DNA of 64,000 nucleotides from Allonocardiopsis opalescens (GTDB lineage Bacteria; Actinomycetota; Actinomycetes; Streptosporangiales; Streptosporangiaceae): NCBI RefSeq assembly GCF_003002095.1, contig NZ_PVZC01000008.1, positions 248,001 to 312,000 of the forward strand, read 5' to 3'. Shown piece by piece: positions 55,837 to 63,729 of this stretch (position 1 is its first letter; each line of letters starts with the position of its first letter). The notes under the pieces were generated by a model. It saw only the letters and a program-made list of their open reading frames with translations, ran no database searches and was not told where the DNA came from. The position numbers and the translations under genes were made by a program.

Positions 55837-57257
55837 GGCCGCTGCGGTCCGGCGGGCGCCGCCTCGGCGGCCGGGCCCGCGTCGGCGGGGACGGCGGCCG
55901 GGCTCGCGGCCTCGGCCCGCACCCGCGGGCGGCGCAGGTACACGCCGTAGGTGACGGCGATGCACACGGCGTAGAAGACGAGGAAGGCGACGAAGGCGGG
56001 GGTGGCGGAGCCGGTGGCGGCGAAGGACTCGCGGAAGACCAGGTTGATGCCGACGCCGCCCAGCGCCCCGACCGCGCCGACCAGGCCGAGCAGCGCCCCG
56101 GCCAGCCGCTTGGCCTCGGCCGTCGCCTCGGCGCGGGGCGTGCCGGCCGCGACCATGTCCTCGGCGCGGGCGGAGTAGATCGTGGGGATCATCTTGTAGG
56201 TGGAGCCGTTGCCCACGCCGGTGAGCAGGAAGAGCACCACGAAGCCGGCCGTGAACAGCGCGAGGGAGCCCTGGAGCGCGGCGATGATGATCACGCCGGT
56301 GCCCGCCGCCATCGCGACGAAGTTCCACAGCGTGATGCGGGCGCCGCCGTAGCGGTCGGCCAGCGAGCCGCCGACGGGGCGGATCAGCGAGCCGAGCAGC
56401 GGGCCGATGAAGGTGACGGCCGCCGCCTCCAGCGGGGTGCGGTCGAACTGGTTCTGCAGCACCAGCCCGAAGGCGAAGCCGTAGCCGATGAAGGAGCCGA
56501 AGGTGCCGATGTAGAGGAAGGACATGATCCAGGTGTGGCGGTCCTTCGCCACCGCGACCTGCGCGCCGATGTCGGCGCGGGCGCCGGCCAGGTTGTCCAT
56601 GTGCCGCCAGGCCACCCAGCCGGCCACCAGCAGCAGCGGCAGGTAGACCGCGGCCAGCAGCCACCCCTGCGCGATGCCGAAGATCGCGATCACGGCGAGG
56701 CCGAGCAGCTGCACGGAGGGCACCCCGATGTTGCCGCCCCCGGCGTTGAGTCCCAGCGCCCAGCCCTTGCTGCGCTCGGGGAAGAAGAAGTTGATGTTGG
56801 ACATGGACGACGAAAAGTTGCCGCCGCCCAGCCCGGCCGTCGCCGCCAGCAGCAGGAAGAGCCAGAACGGCGTCTCGGGCCGCTGGATCAGCACGATCGC
56901 CAGCGCGGTCGGCACCAGCAGCACGGTGACCGACACCAGGGTCCAGTTCCGCCCGCCGAAGCGGGGCACGGCCAGGGTGTAGGGCACCCGCAGCACCGCT
57001 CCGACCAGGGTGACCATCGACACCAGCAGGAACTTCTGCTCGGGCGTGTAGTCGAAGCCGGTCTCGGGCGTCATGAACAGGACCAGTACCGCCCAGATGG
57101 TCCAGACCGAGAAGCCGAGGTGCTCGGCGAAGATGGACGCCCACAGGTTGCGCCGGGCCACGGCGCGCCCGGTCGACTCCCAGAAGCGCTCGTCCTCGGG
57201 CTCCCAGTGCTCGATCCAGCGTCCGCCTCGAGCACCGGCGGTCCTTGGTGTCGCCAC
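55833..57257 (-). CDS. narK: Nitrate/nitrite transporter NarK (MFS)
   Basis: A 474-aa MFS carrier of the nitrate-nitrite porter family with 12 membrane helices. Both nitrate signatures are seen: GLGGGNFSSSMSNINFFFPERSKGWALGLNAGGGNIG in the N half and a shorter glycine-rich counterpart, LFLLTGVGNGSTYKMIPTI, in the C half. The N-terminal RWIEHWEPEDERFWESTGRAVARRNLWASI is the common actinobacterial start. GTG 57257 has GGAGGAA 6 bases ahead. It is the first gene of the nitrate operon, with GlnR-like boxes upstream at 57313-57349. Confidence 0.95.
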   Translation of the reverse strand: MATPRTAGARGGRWIEHWEPEDERFWESTGRAVARRNLWASIFAEHLGFSVWTIWAVLVLFMTPETGFDYTPEQKFLLVSMVTLVGAVLRVPYTLAVPRFGGRNWTLVSVTVLLVPTALAIVLIQRPETPFWLFLLLAATAGLGGGNFSSSMSNINFFFPERSKGWALGLNAGGGNIGVPSVQLLGLAVIAIFGIAQGWLLAAVYLPLLLVAGWVAWRHMDNLAGARADIGAQVAVAKDRHTWIMSFLYIGTFGSFIGYGFAFGLVLQNQFDRTPLEAAAVTFIGPLLGSLIRPVGGSLADRYGGARITLWNFVAMAAGTGVIIIAALQGSLALFTAGFVVLFLLTGVGNGSTYKMIPTIYSARAEDMVAAGTPRAEATAEAKRLAGALLGLVGAVGALGGVGINLVFRESFAATGSATPAFVAFLVFYAVCIAVTYGVYLRRPRVRAEAASPAAVPADAGPAAEAAPAGPQRP

Positions 57258-57776
57258 GCGCCTTCCTCCCCAGACTCGCCTGCCTGCTGACCAGCGACCT
57301 TAAGGATCAGCCATTTCACCTGCGTGACGTGAGGTAACGGCACCGAAAACCTCTCCGCACACCTGTTGCCAAAGTTCCGTGAGGTCTGCTAAGCGCACCG
57401 CAGGTCGGCACGGGTGCGCGGCACCGTCGGGCTGCGCCGCGGGCGTCCGGCGGCCGTCACGGTCCGTATGATCGACGCTCGTTCTGGAGCGCCGTCTTCA
57501 TCCGAATCGCGGCGGCGCTCGCCCGGCCCGCGACGGCGTCGGGCCGCGGCGCAGCACCGGCGACCGCACCGGACGACGGGCGGCGGTCGGGCGCTGCCGC
57601 ACGGCGCCGCCGAGGATCCGGCCGCCGCGGCCAGGCCGCTGACCGGCGCGGTCAAGGTGCCGGTCAAGTGATCGGAAGACCTCGGTCCAGTTACCGGCCA
57701 CTTCGCGGGCAAGTGCCGTCGCGCACCGTCGTTCCGTCGGGTCCGGCCGGGACCCGGGAACGAGGAGGTACCGACG
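57258..57776. other. 519-bp divergent spacer upstream of narK
   Basis: The narK-proximal end is less GC-rich and holds GlnR-like boxes. The centre and right half are GC-rich with only accidental open frames, for example 57414-57671 plus strand, whose translation is Arg/Pro-rich and has no ribosome site. A GAGGAGGT ribosome site at 57761-57768 serves the micro-ORF that follows. Confidence 0.5.
57313..57349. promoter_or_regulatory. GlnR-like inverted box pair upstream of narK
   Basis: ATTTC-N6-GTGAC at 57313-57328 (on the minus strand GTCAC-N6-GAAAT) and GTAAC-N6-GAAAA at 57334-57349 are two GlnR half-boxes arranged back to back with a 5-base gap. They lie 56-92 bases upstream of the narK start, the usual place for an activator of nitrate genes. 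Confidence 0.55.
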
Positions 57777-57824
57777 ATGACGAACACCGAATGGGCGCTC
57801 GCCCCGCTGGGGTGGTCGCCGTGA
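57777..57824 (+). CDS. 15-aa micro-ORF coupled to the next gene
   Basis: ATG 57777 is preceded by GAGGAGGT at 57761-57768 (8-base spacing), the best ribosome site in the region. The frame encodes MTNTEWALAPLGWSP and ends in TGA, which overlaps the GTG start of the 442-aa gene (GTGA). It is either a short peptide product or a leader that delivers ribosomes to the weak GTG start. The two Trp residues and Pro ending look non-random, but conservation cannot be tested here. Confidence 0.5.
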   Translation: MTNTEWALAPLGWSP

Positions 57825-59149
57825 CCGGGCCGCCCGGGACGGCCCTGGACTGGGTGGAGGTCCCCATCGGACTCGACGCGGAGCGCTGGGCCACGCGCGG
57901 CGGCCTGCGGCGGGTGCTGGTGCTCGTCCACACCGTCACCGCCGGGCAGCGCGTCCTGGACGTGGTCGGGCTGCTCGAGGCGGACCTGCGCGTCCAGGTG
58001 GTGTTCACCCAGGCGCCGGACGTGTTCGGCAACGGAGTCCGCGAGTTCCTGCGGTCCGTGGAGGGCGTGGCCGTCTCCTGGCAGCAGGCGGCGGCCACCC
58101 GCTTCGACCTCGCGATCGCCGCGAGCACCGGCGGGATCGACCGGGTGCACGCACCGCTCGTCCTGCTGCCGCACGGCGCCGGCTTCAACAAGCTCGCCGG
58201 CGGCGCCCCGTCCGGCCCGGCGCCGCGCGACAGCTTCGGCCTCGACCGCCAGCGGCTGGTCAGGGACGGCCGGGTGCTGCCCTCGCTCCTCGTGCTCGCG
58301 CACGAGGAGGAGCGGCGGCGCCTGGCGCACAGCTGCCCGGAGGCGCTGCCGGCGGCGGCCGTGCTGGGCGATCCGGCGCACGACCGGCTGGTGGCGAGCC
58401 TGCCGTTCCGGCGGCGCTACCGGACGGCGCTGGGACTCGGCGAGCGCGACCGGCTGATCGTGCTCGCCTCGACCTGGGACTCGGGCTCCCTGCTCGGCCG
58501 CGGCGCCGAACTGGTCGGCCGGCTGCTCGCCGAGACCGGTGCCGCGCCGCGCGGACACGACCGGGTCGTGATGCTGCTGCACCCCAATGCGTGGTACGCG
58601 CACGGCGGCTGGCAGATCAGGGCCTGGCTGGCCGGTCCCATCCGCGCCGGACTCCGGCTCCTCCCGCCGGAGGCGGAGTGGCGCGCCGTCCTGTGCGCCG
58701 CCGACGTCGTCATCGGGGACCACGGCTCCGCGACCCTGTACGCGACGCTCACCGGCGCCCCGGTCGTGCTCTCCTGCCCGCCGTCCGCCGCCGTCGCACC
58801 GGAGTCGCCGATGGCCGCCCTGGCGGCGCACGCGCCGGTCCTCGACCACGGCCGCCCCCTGCTGCCGCAGCTCGCGGCGGTGAGCGCCGAAAGCGGCGAC
58901 CGGGTCCGCGCGTCGGTGGCGCACCGCATCACCTCGGCGCCGGGCGAGTTCGCCGCACGCACCCGGACCGCCCTCTACCGCCTGCTCGGCCTCACCGAGC
59001 CCGGAACCCCGGCGCGCCTGGACCCGGTGCCCGCCCTCGCCGTGCCGGTCCCGACCGCTCGCGCCGGAGCCGACCGGCACCCCGGCGACGCACGGAGGCC
59101 GCGGCGACCGAAGAGAAGAAAGCCGGCAAGGAGGCCGCGACATGCCTGA
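57821..59149 (+). CDS. Unknown protein with a CDP-glycerol transferase / GT-B-like C-terminal half
   Basis: A 442-aa protein not confidently assigned. It has no signal peptide. Sequence features resemble GT-B enzymes: LVLVHTVTAGQRVLDVV near the N-terminus, a central LIVLASTWDSGSLLG and RVVMLLHPNAWYAHGG, and later CAADVVIGDHGSATLYATLTGAPVVL. The GDHGSATLY loop recalls the donor-binding loop of CDP-glycerol transferases. Sequence after residue 395 is Arg/Pro-rich. The GTG start depends on coupling to the micro-ORF. A 118-aa gene overlaps its end by 8 bases, so the three form one operon. Confidence 0.7.
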   Translation: MTGPPGTALDWVEVPIGLDAERWATRGGLRRVLVLVHTVTAGQRVLDVVGLLEADLRVQVVFTQAPDVFGNGVREFLRSVEGVAVSWQQAAATRFDLAIAASTGGIDRVHAPLVLLPHGAGFNKLAGGAPSGPAPRDSFGLDRQRLVRDGRVLPSLLVLAHEEERRRLAHSCPEALPAAAVLGDPAHDRLVASLPFRRRYRTALGLGERDRLIVLASTWDSGSLLGRGAELVGRLLAETGAAPRGHDRVVMLLHPNAWYAHGGWQIRAWLAGPIRAGLRLLPPEAEWRAVLCAADVVIGDHGSATLYATLTGAPVVLSCPPSAAVAPESPMAALAAHAPVLDHGRPLLPQLAAVSAESGDRVRASVAHRITSAPGEFAARTRTALYRLLGLTEPGTPARLDPVPALAVPVPTARAGADRHPGDARRPRRPKRRKPARRPRHA

Positions 59150-59498
59150 AACGCACGAATACGGAACCGTCGGCGTCGACAACGCCTTCGTCATCGCCGA
59201 CCCGCACGACCCCGAAGGCTCACCCGAACCGCACCTGGCCGACGTGATCTACTGCGACGCCGCACGCCTGCCCGGCGGCATCGAGCAGTGGTTCCAGTCC
59301 GTCTTCGACCGCTTCCCCGGCTGCCTGGCCGCGGTGGTCGGCGGCCACGGCCGAGGGTGCGTCGTCCAGCCCCGCGGCGGCCGGCCCGTTCGCACACCGC
59401 TGCCCCCGCCCCGCCCCGGCGTACGGACGGGCGACGCGTGGGAGATCCTGGTCAGCACGCTCGTCCGCCGGTCCTCCCCGGCCCCCTCCGATCAGTGA
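59142..59498 (+). CDS. Small protein of unknown function in the micro-ORF operon
   Basis: A 118-aa protein I do not recognise. It is acidic in the first half (EYGTVGVDNAFVIADPHDPEGSPEPHLADVIYCDAARL). A compact stretch follows (GIEQWFQSVFDRFPGCLAAVVGGHGRGCVVQ), then a Pro/Arg-rich tail. The ATG overlaps the previous gene's stop by 8 bases, which implies coupled translation. It has three cysteines and no evident enzyme motif. It may be a partner of the 442-aa protein. The last 7 bases overlap the convergent NB-ARC gene. Confidence 0.65.
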   Translation: MPETHEYGTVGVDNAFVIADPHDPEGSPEPHLADVIYCDAARLPGGIEQWFQSVFDRFPGCLAAVVGGHGRGCVVQPRGGRPVRTPLPPPRPGVRTGDAWEILVSTLVRRSSPAPSDQ

Positions 59499-61663
59499 CC
59501 GAGCCCGGCGAGGCGCGCGCTGATCCGCTCGACGGCCACCGACCTGCCCAGGCGCTCCGACGCCGTCAGCGCCTGGGCGTAGTGGGCGGCGGCCTGCTCG
59601 AGGCGCCCGGCGCGGCGGGCGAGGTCGCCCAGTGCCTCATGGGCCTCGGCCAGGCCCGGAAGGGAGTTGAGCTCGGCCATCACCACCAGCGCGCCGCCGA
59701 GCCGCTCCTCGGCCGCCGCCCGGTCGGATTCGGCCAGGACGCGACCGAGCATCACCTCGATCCTGGCCCGGTTGTAGGGGTCGGCGGCTCCGTCGATCAG
59801 GTCGAGCGCCCGCTCCAGCACGGCTCCGGCCTCCGCGTGGCGTTCGGCGCCGTACATCGCCCTGCCCAGCTCGAGCAGCGTGAGCGCCTGGTTGCGGGCG
59901 CGTCCCAGCTCCTCGTCGATGGCCAGGGCGGTCCGCAGGTGGCGGATCGCGTCGTCCGGACGGTCGTCGCGGAGTGCGGCGAGCCCGCGCCGGTGCACCA
60001 GGTCGGCTATGGCGGCCCGGTCCCCGATCCGGTTCCGGATGTCCAGCGCGGCGCGGAACCGCTCGTCGGCGGCGCGGTGGTCGCCCATGCTGAGGTACGC
60101 CAGGCCGAGCCGGCTGAGCATGTCGGCCTCCACCCGCTCGTCGCCCAGGTCGCGCGCCGCCGCGATCGCCCGTTCGTCCACCTCCAGCCAGAGCGGATAG
60201 TGCCGGCGGTACAGCAGCAGGGGCCACAGCCCGTCGGCGAGTTCGCAGGCGGCCGCGGGCCGTCCGCTGTCGGCCGCGAAGCGGACCAGGGCGCGGACGT
60301 TGTGCCGCTCGGCCTCCAGCCACTCCAGCGCCTCGGCGGAACCGGCGAAGCGCCGGGGGTGCGCCGGCGGCGGCGCGCCGGTGCTCCGATCCGAGTAGGG
60401 CCGCACGACCAGGTCCGCCGCCACGAGGGCGTCCAGGTAGTACCCCAGCACCCGGTCGACGGCGGCGGCGCGGGCGGTGGGGGTGTCGTGGGCTTCGGCC
60501 TTCTCGGTGGCGTGGAGGCGGAGGAGGTCGTGGAAGCGGTAGCGGCCGGAGGTGGGGCTTTCGAGGAGGCTGGCGGTGGCGAGGGTGTCGAGGAGGTCGC
60601 CGGTGGTGTCGGGTGGGAGGTCGGCGAGGGCCGCGGCGGCGGGGATGTCGGTGTCGGGGCCGGGGTGGAGGCCGAGGAGGCGGTAGAGGCGCGCGGCGTC
60701 GGGCGGGAGGGCGTCGTAGGAGCTGTCGAAGGTGGCGCGCACCGGTATCTCCTCGGTGTCGTCGGGGTCGGCGGTGAGGGCGCCGAGGCGGGTGCGTTCG
60801 CGGTGGAGGTCGGCGACCATCCGGCCGATGGTGCGCGACGGGCGCTGGGCGAGCTGGCCGGCGACGGCGCGCAGGGCGATGGGGAGGCCGCCGCAGAGTT
60901 CGGCGAGGTCGTCGGCGGCCTGGGGATCGACGCCGGTGCGCTCGTCGTCGACCAGGCGGTCCAGCAGCCGCACGGCCGCGGTGCGGGTCAGCGGCGGCAC
61001 GTCGACGAAGCGGGCGCCGTCCAGGCGCAGGCCGGCGATGCGGCGGCGGCTGGTGACGACGACGAGGTGGGTGCCGGGGCCCGGCAGCAGCGGGCGCACC
61101 TGCGCGGCCGAGACCGCGTTGTCCAGCAGCAGGCCGAGCCCGCGGCCGTGGGTGACGGAGCGGAACAGGGCCGATCTGGCGGCGAGGCCGGGCGGGACGG
61201 CGTCGGGCGGGACGCCGAGGGCGCGCAGGAAGGAGTCCAGGGCCTCCCCGGGGTCGACGGGGTCGCCCGGCGGGAAGCCGCGCAGATCGATGTAGAGCTG
61301 GCCGTCGGGGAGGCGGTCGCGGCGGCGGGTCAGGAAGTGGATGCCGAGGGCGGTCTTGCCGACGCCGCCGACGCCGACCAGGACGGCGGGGGCGCCCGCC
61401 GCGCCGTCGAGGGCGTCGAGTTCGGTGCGGCGGTCGGTGAAGTGCGCGGGGTCGGGCGGGAGCTGGTACGGCACGGGTCTGTGCGGCGGACCGGTCGGTG
61501 CCGACAGGTAGACGTCGCCGTGGATGGCACCCGCCTGCACCACGTGGCCCGCGGTCGTCCCCGAGACGCGGTTGTCCGTGACGGGTGGTGCGGCGGGTGC
61601 TGGTGGGGCGTCGGGGCGGAGTGCTGGGTCCTGGTCGTGGCTCTCGTGGTGCGGCGAAGCCAT
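59492..61663 (-). CDS. NB-ARC/STAND ATPase with C-terminal TPR repeats
   Basis: A 723-aa signal-transduction ATPase. Residues 30-54 carry a short motif, NRVSGTTAGHVVQAGAIHGD, seen at the N-terminus of many actinobacterial NB-ARC proteins, where it may recruit an effector. The P-loop is VGVGGVGKTAL (Lys103), Walker B LGLLLDN, and the RNBS-like VVVTSRRRIAGL and GLPIALR (GxP) follow. From about residue 460 there are TPR repeats (ADMLSRLGLAYLSMGDHRAADERFRAAL and similar). It lacks a fused effector or DNA-binding domain. ATG 61663 was used; the upstream frame to 61939 crosses non-conserved sequence. An anti-sigma-type ATPase gene lies upstream. Confidence 0.85.
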   Translation of the reverse strand: MASPHHESHDQDPALRPDAPPAPAAPPVTDNRVSGTTAGHVVQAGAIHGDVYLSAPTGPPHRPVPYQLPPDPAHFTDRRTELDALDGAAGAPAVLVGVGGVGKTALGIHFLTRRRDRLPDGQLYIDLRGFPPGDPVDPGEALDSFLRALGVPPDAVPPGLAARSALFRSVTHGRGLGLLLDNAVSAAQVRPLLPGPGTHLVVVTSRRRIAGLRLDGARFVDVPPLTRTAAVRLLDRLVDDERTGVDPQAADDLAELCGGLPIALRAVAGQLAQRPSRTIGRMVADLHRERTRLGALTADPDDTEEIPVRATFDSSYDALPPDAARLYRLLGLHPGPDTDIPAAAALADLPPDTTGDLLDTLATASLLESPTSGRYRFHDLLRLHATEKAEAHDTPTARAAAVDRVLGYYLDALVAADLVVRPYSDRSTGAPPPAHPRRFAGSAEALEWLEAERHNVRALVRFAADSGRPAAACELADGLWPLLLYRRHYPLWLEVDERAIAAARDLGDERVEADMLSRLGLAYLSMGDHRAADERFRAALDIRNRIGDRAAIADLVHRRGLAALRDDRPDDAIRHLRTALAIDEELGRARNQALTLLELGRAMYGAERHAEAGAVLERALDLIDGAADPYNRARIEVMLGRVLAESDRAAAEERLGGALVVMAELNSLPGLAEAHEALGDLARRAGRLEQAAAHYAQALTASERLGRSVAVERISARLAGLGH

Positions 61664-61791
61664 TTCCGTCCCCGGACGCGGTATTAAATGATCATCACTG
61701 AAGCCAATTGCCCCATTCACTCTATTCGCTGGAGGCGGAAGGGCGCCATTTCCGGTTCCGGCCGGAATTGGCTGGAGAGGTTCGGGGCGGG

Positions 61792-62208
61792 TCAACGGGG
61801 CTGCCAGCTCAGTTCGGCCCAGACGACGTGCTCGGCGCGGTCGCGGCGGGCGCCGAAGCGGCTGGCGAGGAGCGAGACCATCGCGAGGCCGTAGCGCTCG
61901 CCGTCGTCGCCCGATACCTGGTCGGCGCCGGGGCGCCACAGGTCGGGGCCCTCGTCGCGCACTTCGATACGGGCGAGTCCGGTGGACAGGCGGACGCGGA
62001 CGGTGAATTCGGCGTCGCCTCCGGCCGGGACGCTGCGCAGGGCGTTGGTGGCCAGTTCAGAGGCGATGAGTTCCGCGTCGGCGACGACGGGCGTGCCGAC
62101 CAGGATGCCGGCGGCGAACCTGCGGGCGGTGCCGACCATGACGTCGGTCGCGGGCAGCGAAATGGATTTGTCCAAGATCAGTTCATGCATAAGCTGAACG
62201 TACTGCAT
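61792..62208 (-). CDS. HATPase_c anti-sigma-factor-like ATP-binding protein
   Basis: A 138-aa GHKL-fold protein of the RsbW/SpoIIAB type. The N box is IASELATNALRS, the G1 motif IEVRDEGPDLWRP and the G2-like GLAMVSLLASRFG. Such small proteins are numerous in actinobacteria and usually sequester a sigma factor or act on an STAS partner; neither is adjacent here. Two starts are possible, ATG 62208 or ATG 62190, neither with a ribosome site, and the AT-rich upstream suggests a leaderless transcript. It is divergent from the GntR gene. Confidence 0.8.
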   Translation of the reverse strand: MQYVQLMHELILDKSISLPATDVMVGTARRFAAGILVGTPVVADAELIASELATNALRSVPAGGDAEFTVRVRLSTGLARIEVRDEGPDLWRPGADQVSGDDGERYGLAMVSLLASRFGARRDRAEHVVWAELSWQPR

Positions 62209-62209
62209 T

Positions 62210-62226
62210 TATAATTGTACGTGCAA
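62210..62226. promoter_or_regulatory. -10 box and operator-like dyad between HATPase and GntR genes
   Basis: TATAAT at 62210-62215 is a perfect -10 on the plus strand and is rare in this GC-rich sequence. TTGTACGTGCAA at 62215-62226 is an imperfect dyad overlapping it, a position that would let the GntR protein repress its own gene and its divergent neighbour. No convincing -35 is seen. Confidence 0.4.
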
Positions 62227-62336
62227 CTTGCAAAAAGGCCGTATCCCTTGGGAAGCTGCACGCACAGCCGGAGCCGTCAGGCGGTACAACCGCTGCGGGG
62301 CCGGGGAATTCGAGCAAGTAGGGAAGTGGCGTCAGC

Positions 62337-63083
62337 GTGTCGGAAAAACAGCGCGTCGCCGACGGACTCCGCCGCCAGATCCTGGACGGAGTCTATGAGG
62401 TCGGCAACAGGGTGCCATCGCGCAATGCGCTGGCCAGGGAGTACAGCACGACGGTCCGTCCGGCGCACGACGCGCTGGACCTTCTCAAGCGGGAGGGCTT
62501 CCTCTCCGGCAAGGTCGGCTCCGGGCACTACGTGCGCAAGCGGTGGGCCCGCCGGACCCTGCCGCAGTCGTGGCTGCCGCTGGGTCCGTCCCAGATAGAC
62601 ATCAAGGGGGTTCCCTCACCCGCGGAGGGCACGCCCAACACCGAGTCGGTGCGGACCGAGGCGCCCGAGGCGATCGCCCGGCTGCTCGGCATCGAGCCCG
62701 GCGCTCCGGTGGTGAAGACCAATCACCTGCACTCCGGCGAGAACCGCCCGTACATGCTGCGCACGCAGTGGGAGCCGGGCGACATCGTCCTCGGGACCGA
62801 GTCGGCCTTCCCGGACGAGGGCGCGCACCGCGGCCGGAGCGTGGTCGAGCGGATGCGGATGCTCGGGCACGAGGTCCTCTACGCTCAGGACGCCGTCGTC
62901 GCGCGCTATGTCGAGCAGAGCGAGGCCGAGTTGCTGCAGCTGGGCACCGACACGCAGGTGCTGACCATCGTCCGCATCTACCGGTCGGCGGAGCGCCCGG
63001 TGAACGTGACCGTGGAGGTCATGGCCACCGCGGACTTCCAGCTCGTGTACGACCTGCCCGTCGACCCCGCCGCGCTGCGCTGA
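62337..63083 (+). CDS. GntR family transcriptional regulator (HutC-like)
   Basis: A 248-aa repressor. The winged helix occupies residues 1-70 (VADGLRRQILDGVYEVGNRVPSRNALAREYSTTVRPAHDALDLLKREGFL, then GSGHYVRKR). A UTRA-like effector domain follows from about 95 (EAPEAIARLLGIEPGAPVVKTNHLHSGENRPYML, VVARYVEQSEAELLQLGTDTQVLTIVRIYRS). The ligand is unknown. GTG 62337 begins immediately before the conserved part of the domain. A dyad at 62215-62226 is a possible operator. It converges on the GNAT gene, with a shared terminator between. Confidence 0.88.
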   Translation: MSEKQRVADGLRRQILDGVYEVGNRVPSRNALAREYSTTVRPAHDALDLLKREGFLSGKVGSGHYVRKRWARRTLPQSWLPLGPSQIDIKGVPSPAEGTPNTESVRTEAPEAIARLLGIEPGAPVVKTNHLHSGENRPYMLRTQWEPGDIVLGTESAFPDEGAHRGRSVVERMRMLGHEVLYAQDAVVARYVEQSEAELLQLGTDTQVLTIVRIYRSAERPVNVTVEVMATADFQLVYDLPVDPAALR

Positions 63084-63102
63084 GTGCGCGGCCGGGCCCG
63101 CC

Positions 63103-63129
63103 CGCCCGCCGGCCCGACGCCGGCGGGCG
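63103..63129. terminator. Bidirectional hairpin between convergent GntR and GNAT genes
   Basis: Arms CGCCCGCCGGC (63103-63113) and GCCGGCGGGCG (63119-63129) pair perfectly over a 5-base loop. It lies 20 bases past the GntR stop and 7 bases past the GNAT stop. Confidence 0.65.
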
Positions 63130-63135
63130 GCGCGG

Positions 63136-63729
63136 TCAGCGGGCCGGCTCCACCGACTCGGCCGATTCCGCCAGCCTGCTGTACATGACCATGTCGGTGC
63201 GGCCCGACGGGATCGGCTGGTAGGAGCGGAGCACGCCCTCGCGGACGAAGCCGGCCCGCTCCGCGGTGCGCTGGGAGGCGGTGTTGCCCACGGCCGCCAC
63301 CAGCTGCACCCGGCTCATGCCCCGGCCGAAGGCGTACTCGGTCAGCGCGACGGTCGCCTCGGCCGCGTAGCCCCTGCCCCGGGCCCACGGGGCCAGCCAG
63401 TAGCCGATCTCGACCCGTCCGGCCGCCCAGTCGGCGCCGTCCAGGCCGATCGAGCCGGCCAGCCTCCCGCCGGCGGAGATGGCGCGCACCAGGCCGCGGT
63501 CGGGGTACGGGTGCGCCTGCAGCGCGCAGTACGAGCGGGCCTGCTCGCGGGTGTAGCCGGGCGCCCACACCATCCAGCGCCGCACCTCGTCGTCGACCGC
63601 CTCGAAGACCGCTTCGGCGTCGGCCACCGTGAACGGGCGCAGCACCAGCCGCTCGGTGGCCAGGATGAGAGCGGGCTCGAAGGACGACGGACGGGCGGAC
63701 GCGCCCGAGGCGGACGGCGGCGTGCTCAC
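63136..63729 (-). CDS. GNAT acetyltransferase, RimJ/RimL type
   Basis: A 197-aa acetyltransferase. LATERLVLRPFTVADAEAVFEAVDD is the RimJ/RimL opening at about residues 24-48. Motif A is EIGYWLAPWARGRGYAAEATVALTEYAFG, followed by the conserved GNTASQRTAERAGFVREGVLRSY. It would acetylate a protein N-terminus or small amine. GTG 63729 overlaps the stop of a second, upstream GNAT (GTGA), so both are translated together and look like a tandem duplication. Confidence 0.88.
   Translation of the reverse strand: MSTPPSASGASARPSSFEPALILATERLVLRPFTVADAEAVFEAVDDEVRRWMVWAPGYTREQARSYCALQAHPYPDRGLVRAISAGGRLAGSIGLDGADWAAGRVEIGYWLAPWARGRGYAAEATVALTEYAFGRGMSRVQLVAAVGNTASQRTAERAGFVREGVLRSYQPIPSGRTDMVMYSRLAESAESVEPAR

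Noticed and set aside
57414-57671. 85-codon plus-strand frame in the narK spacer
   Set aside because: Arg/Pro-rich, no ribosome site, no recognisable motif, and overlapped by an equally poor minus-strand frame.
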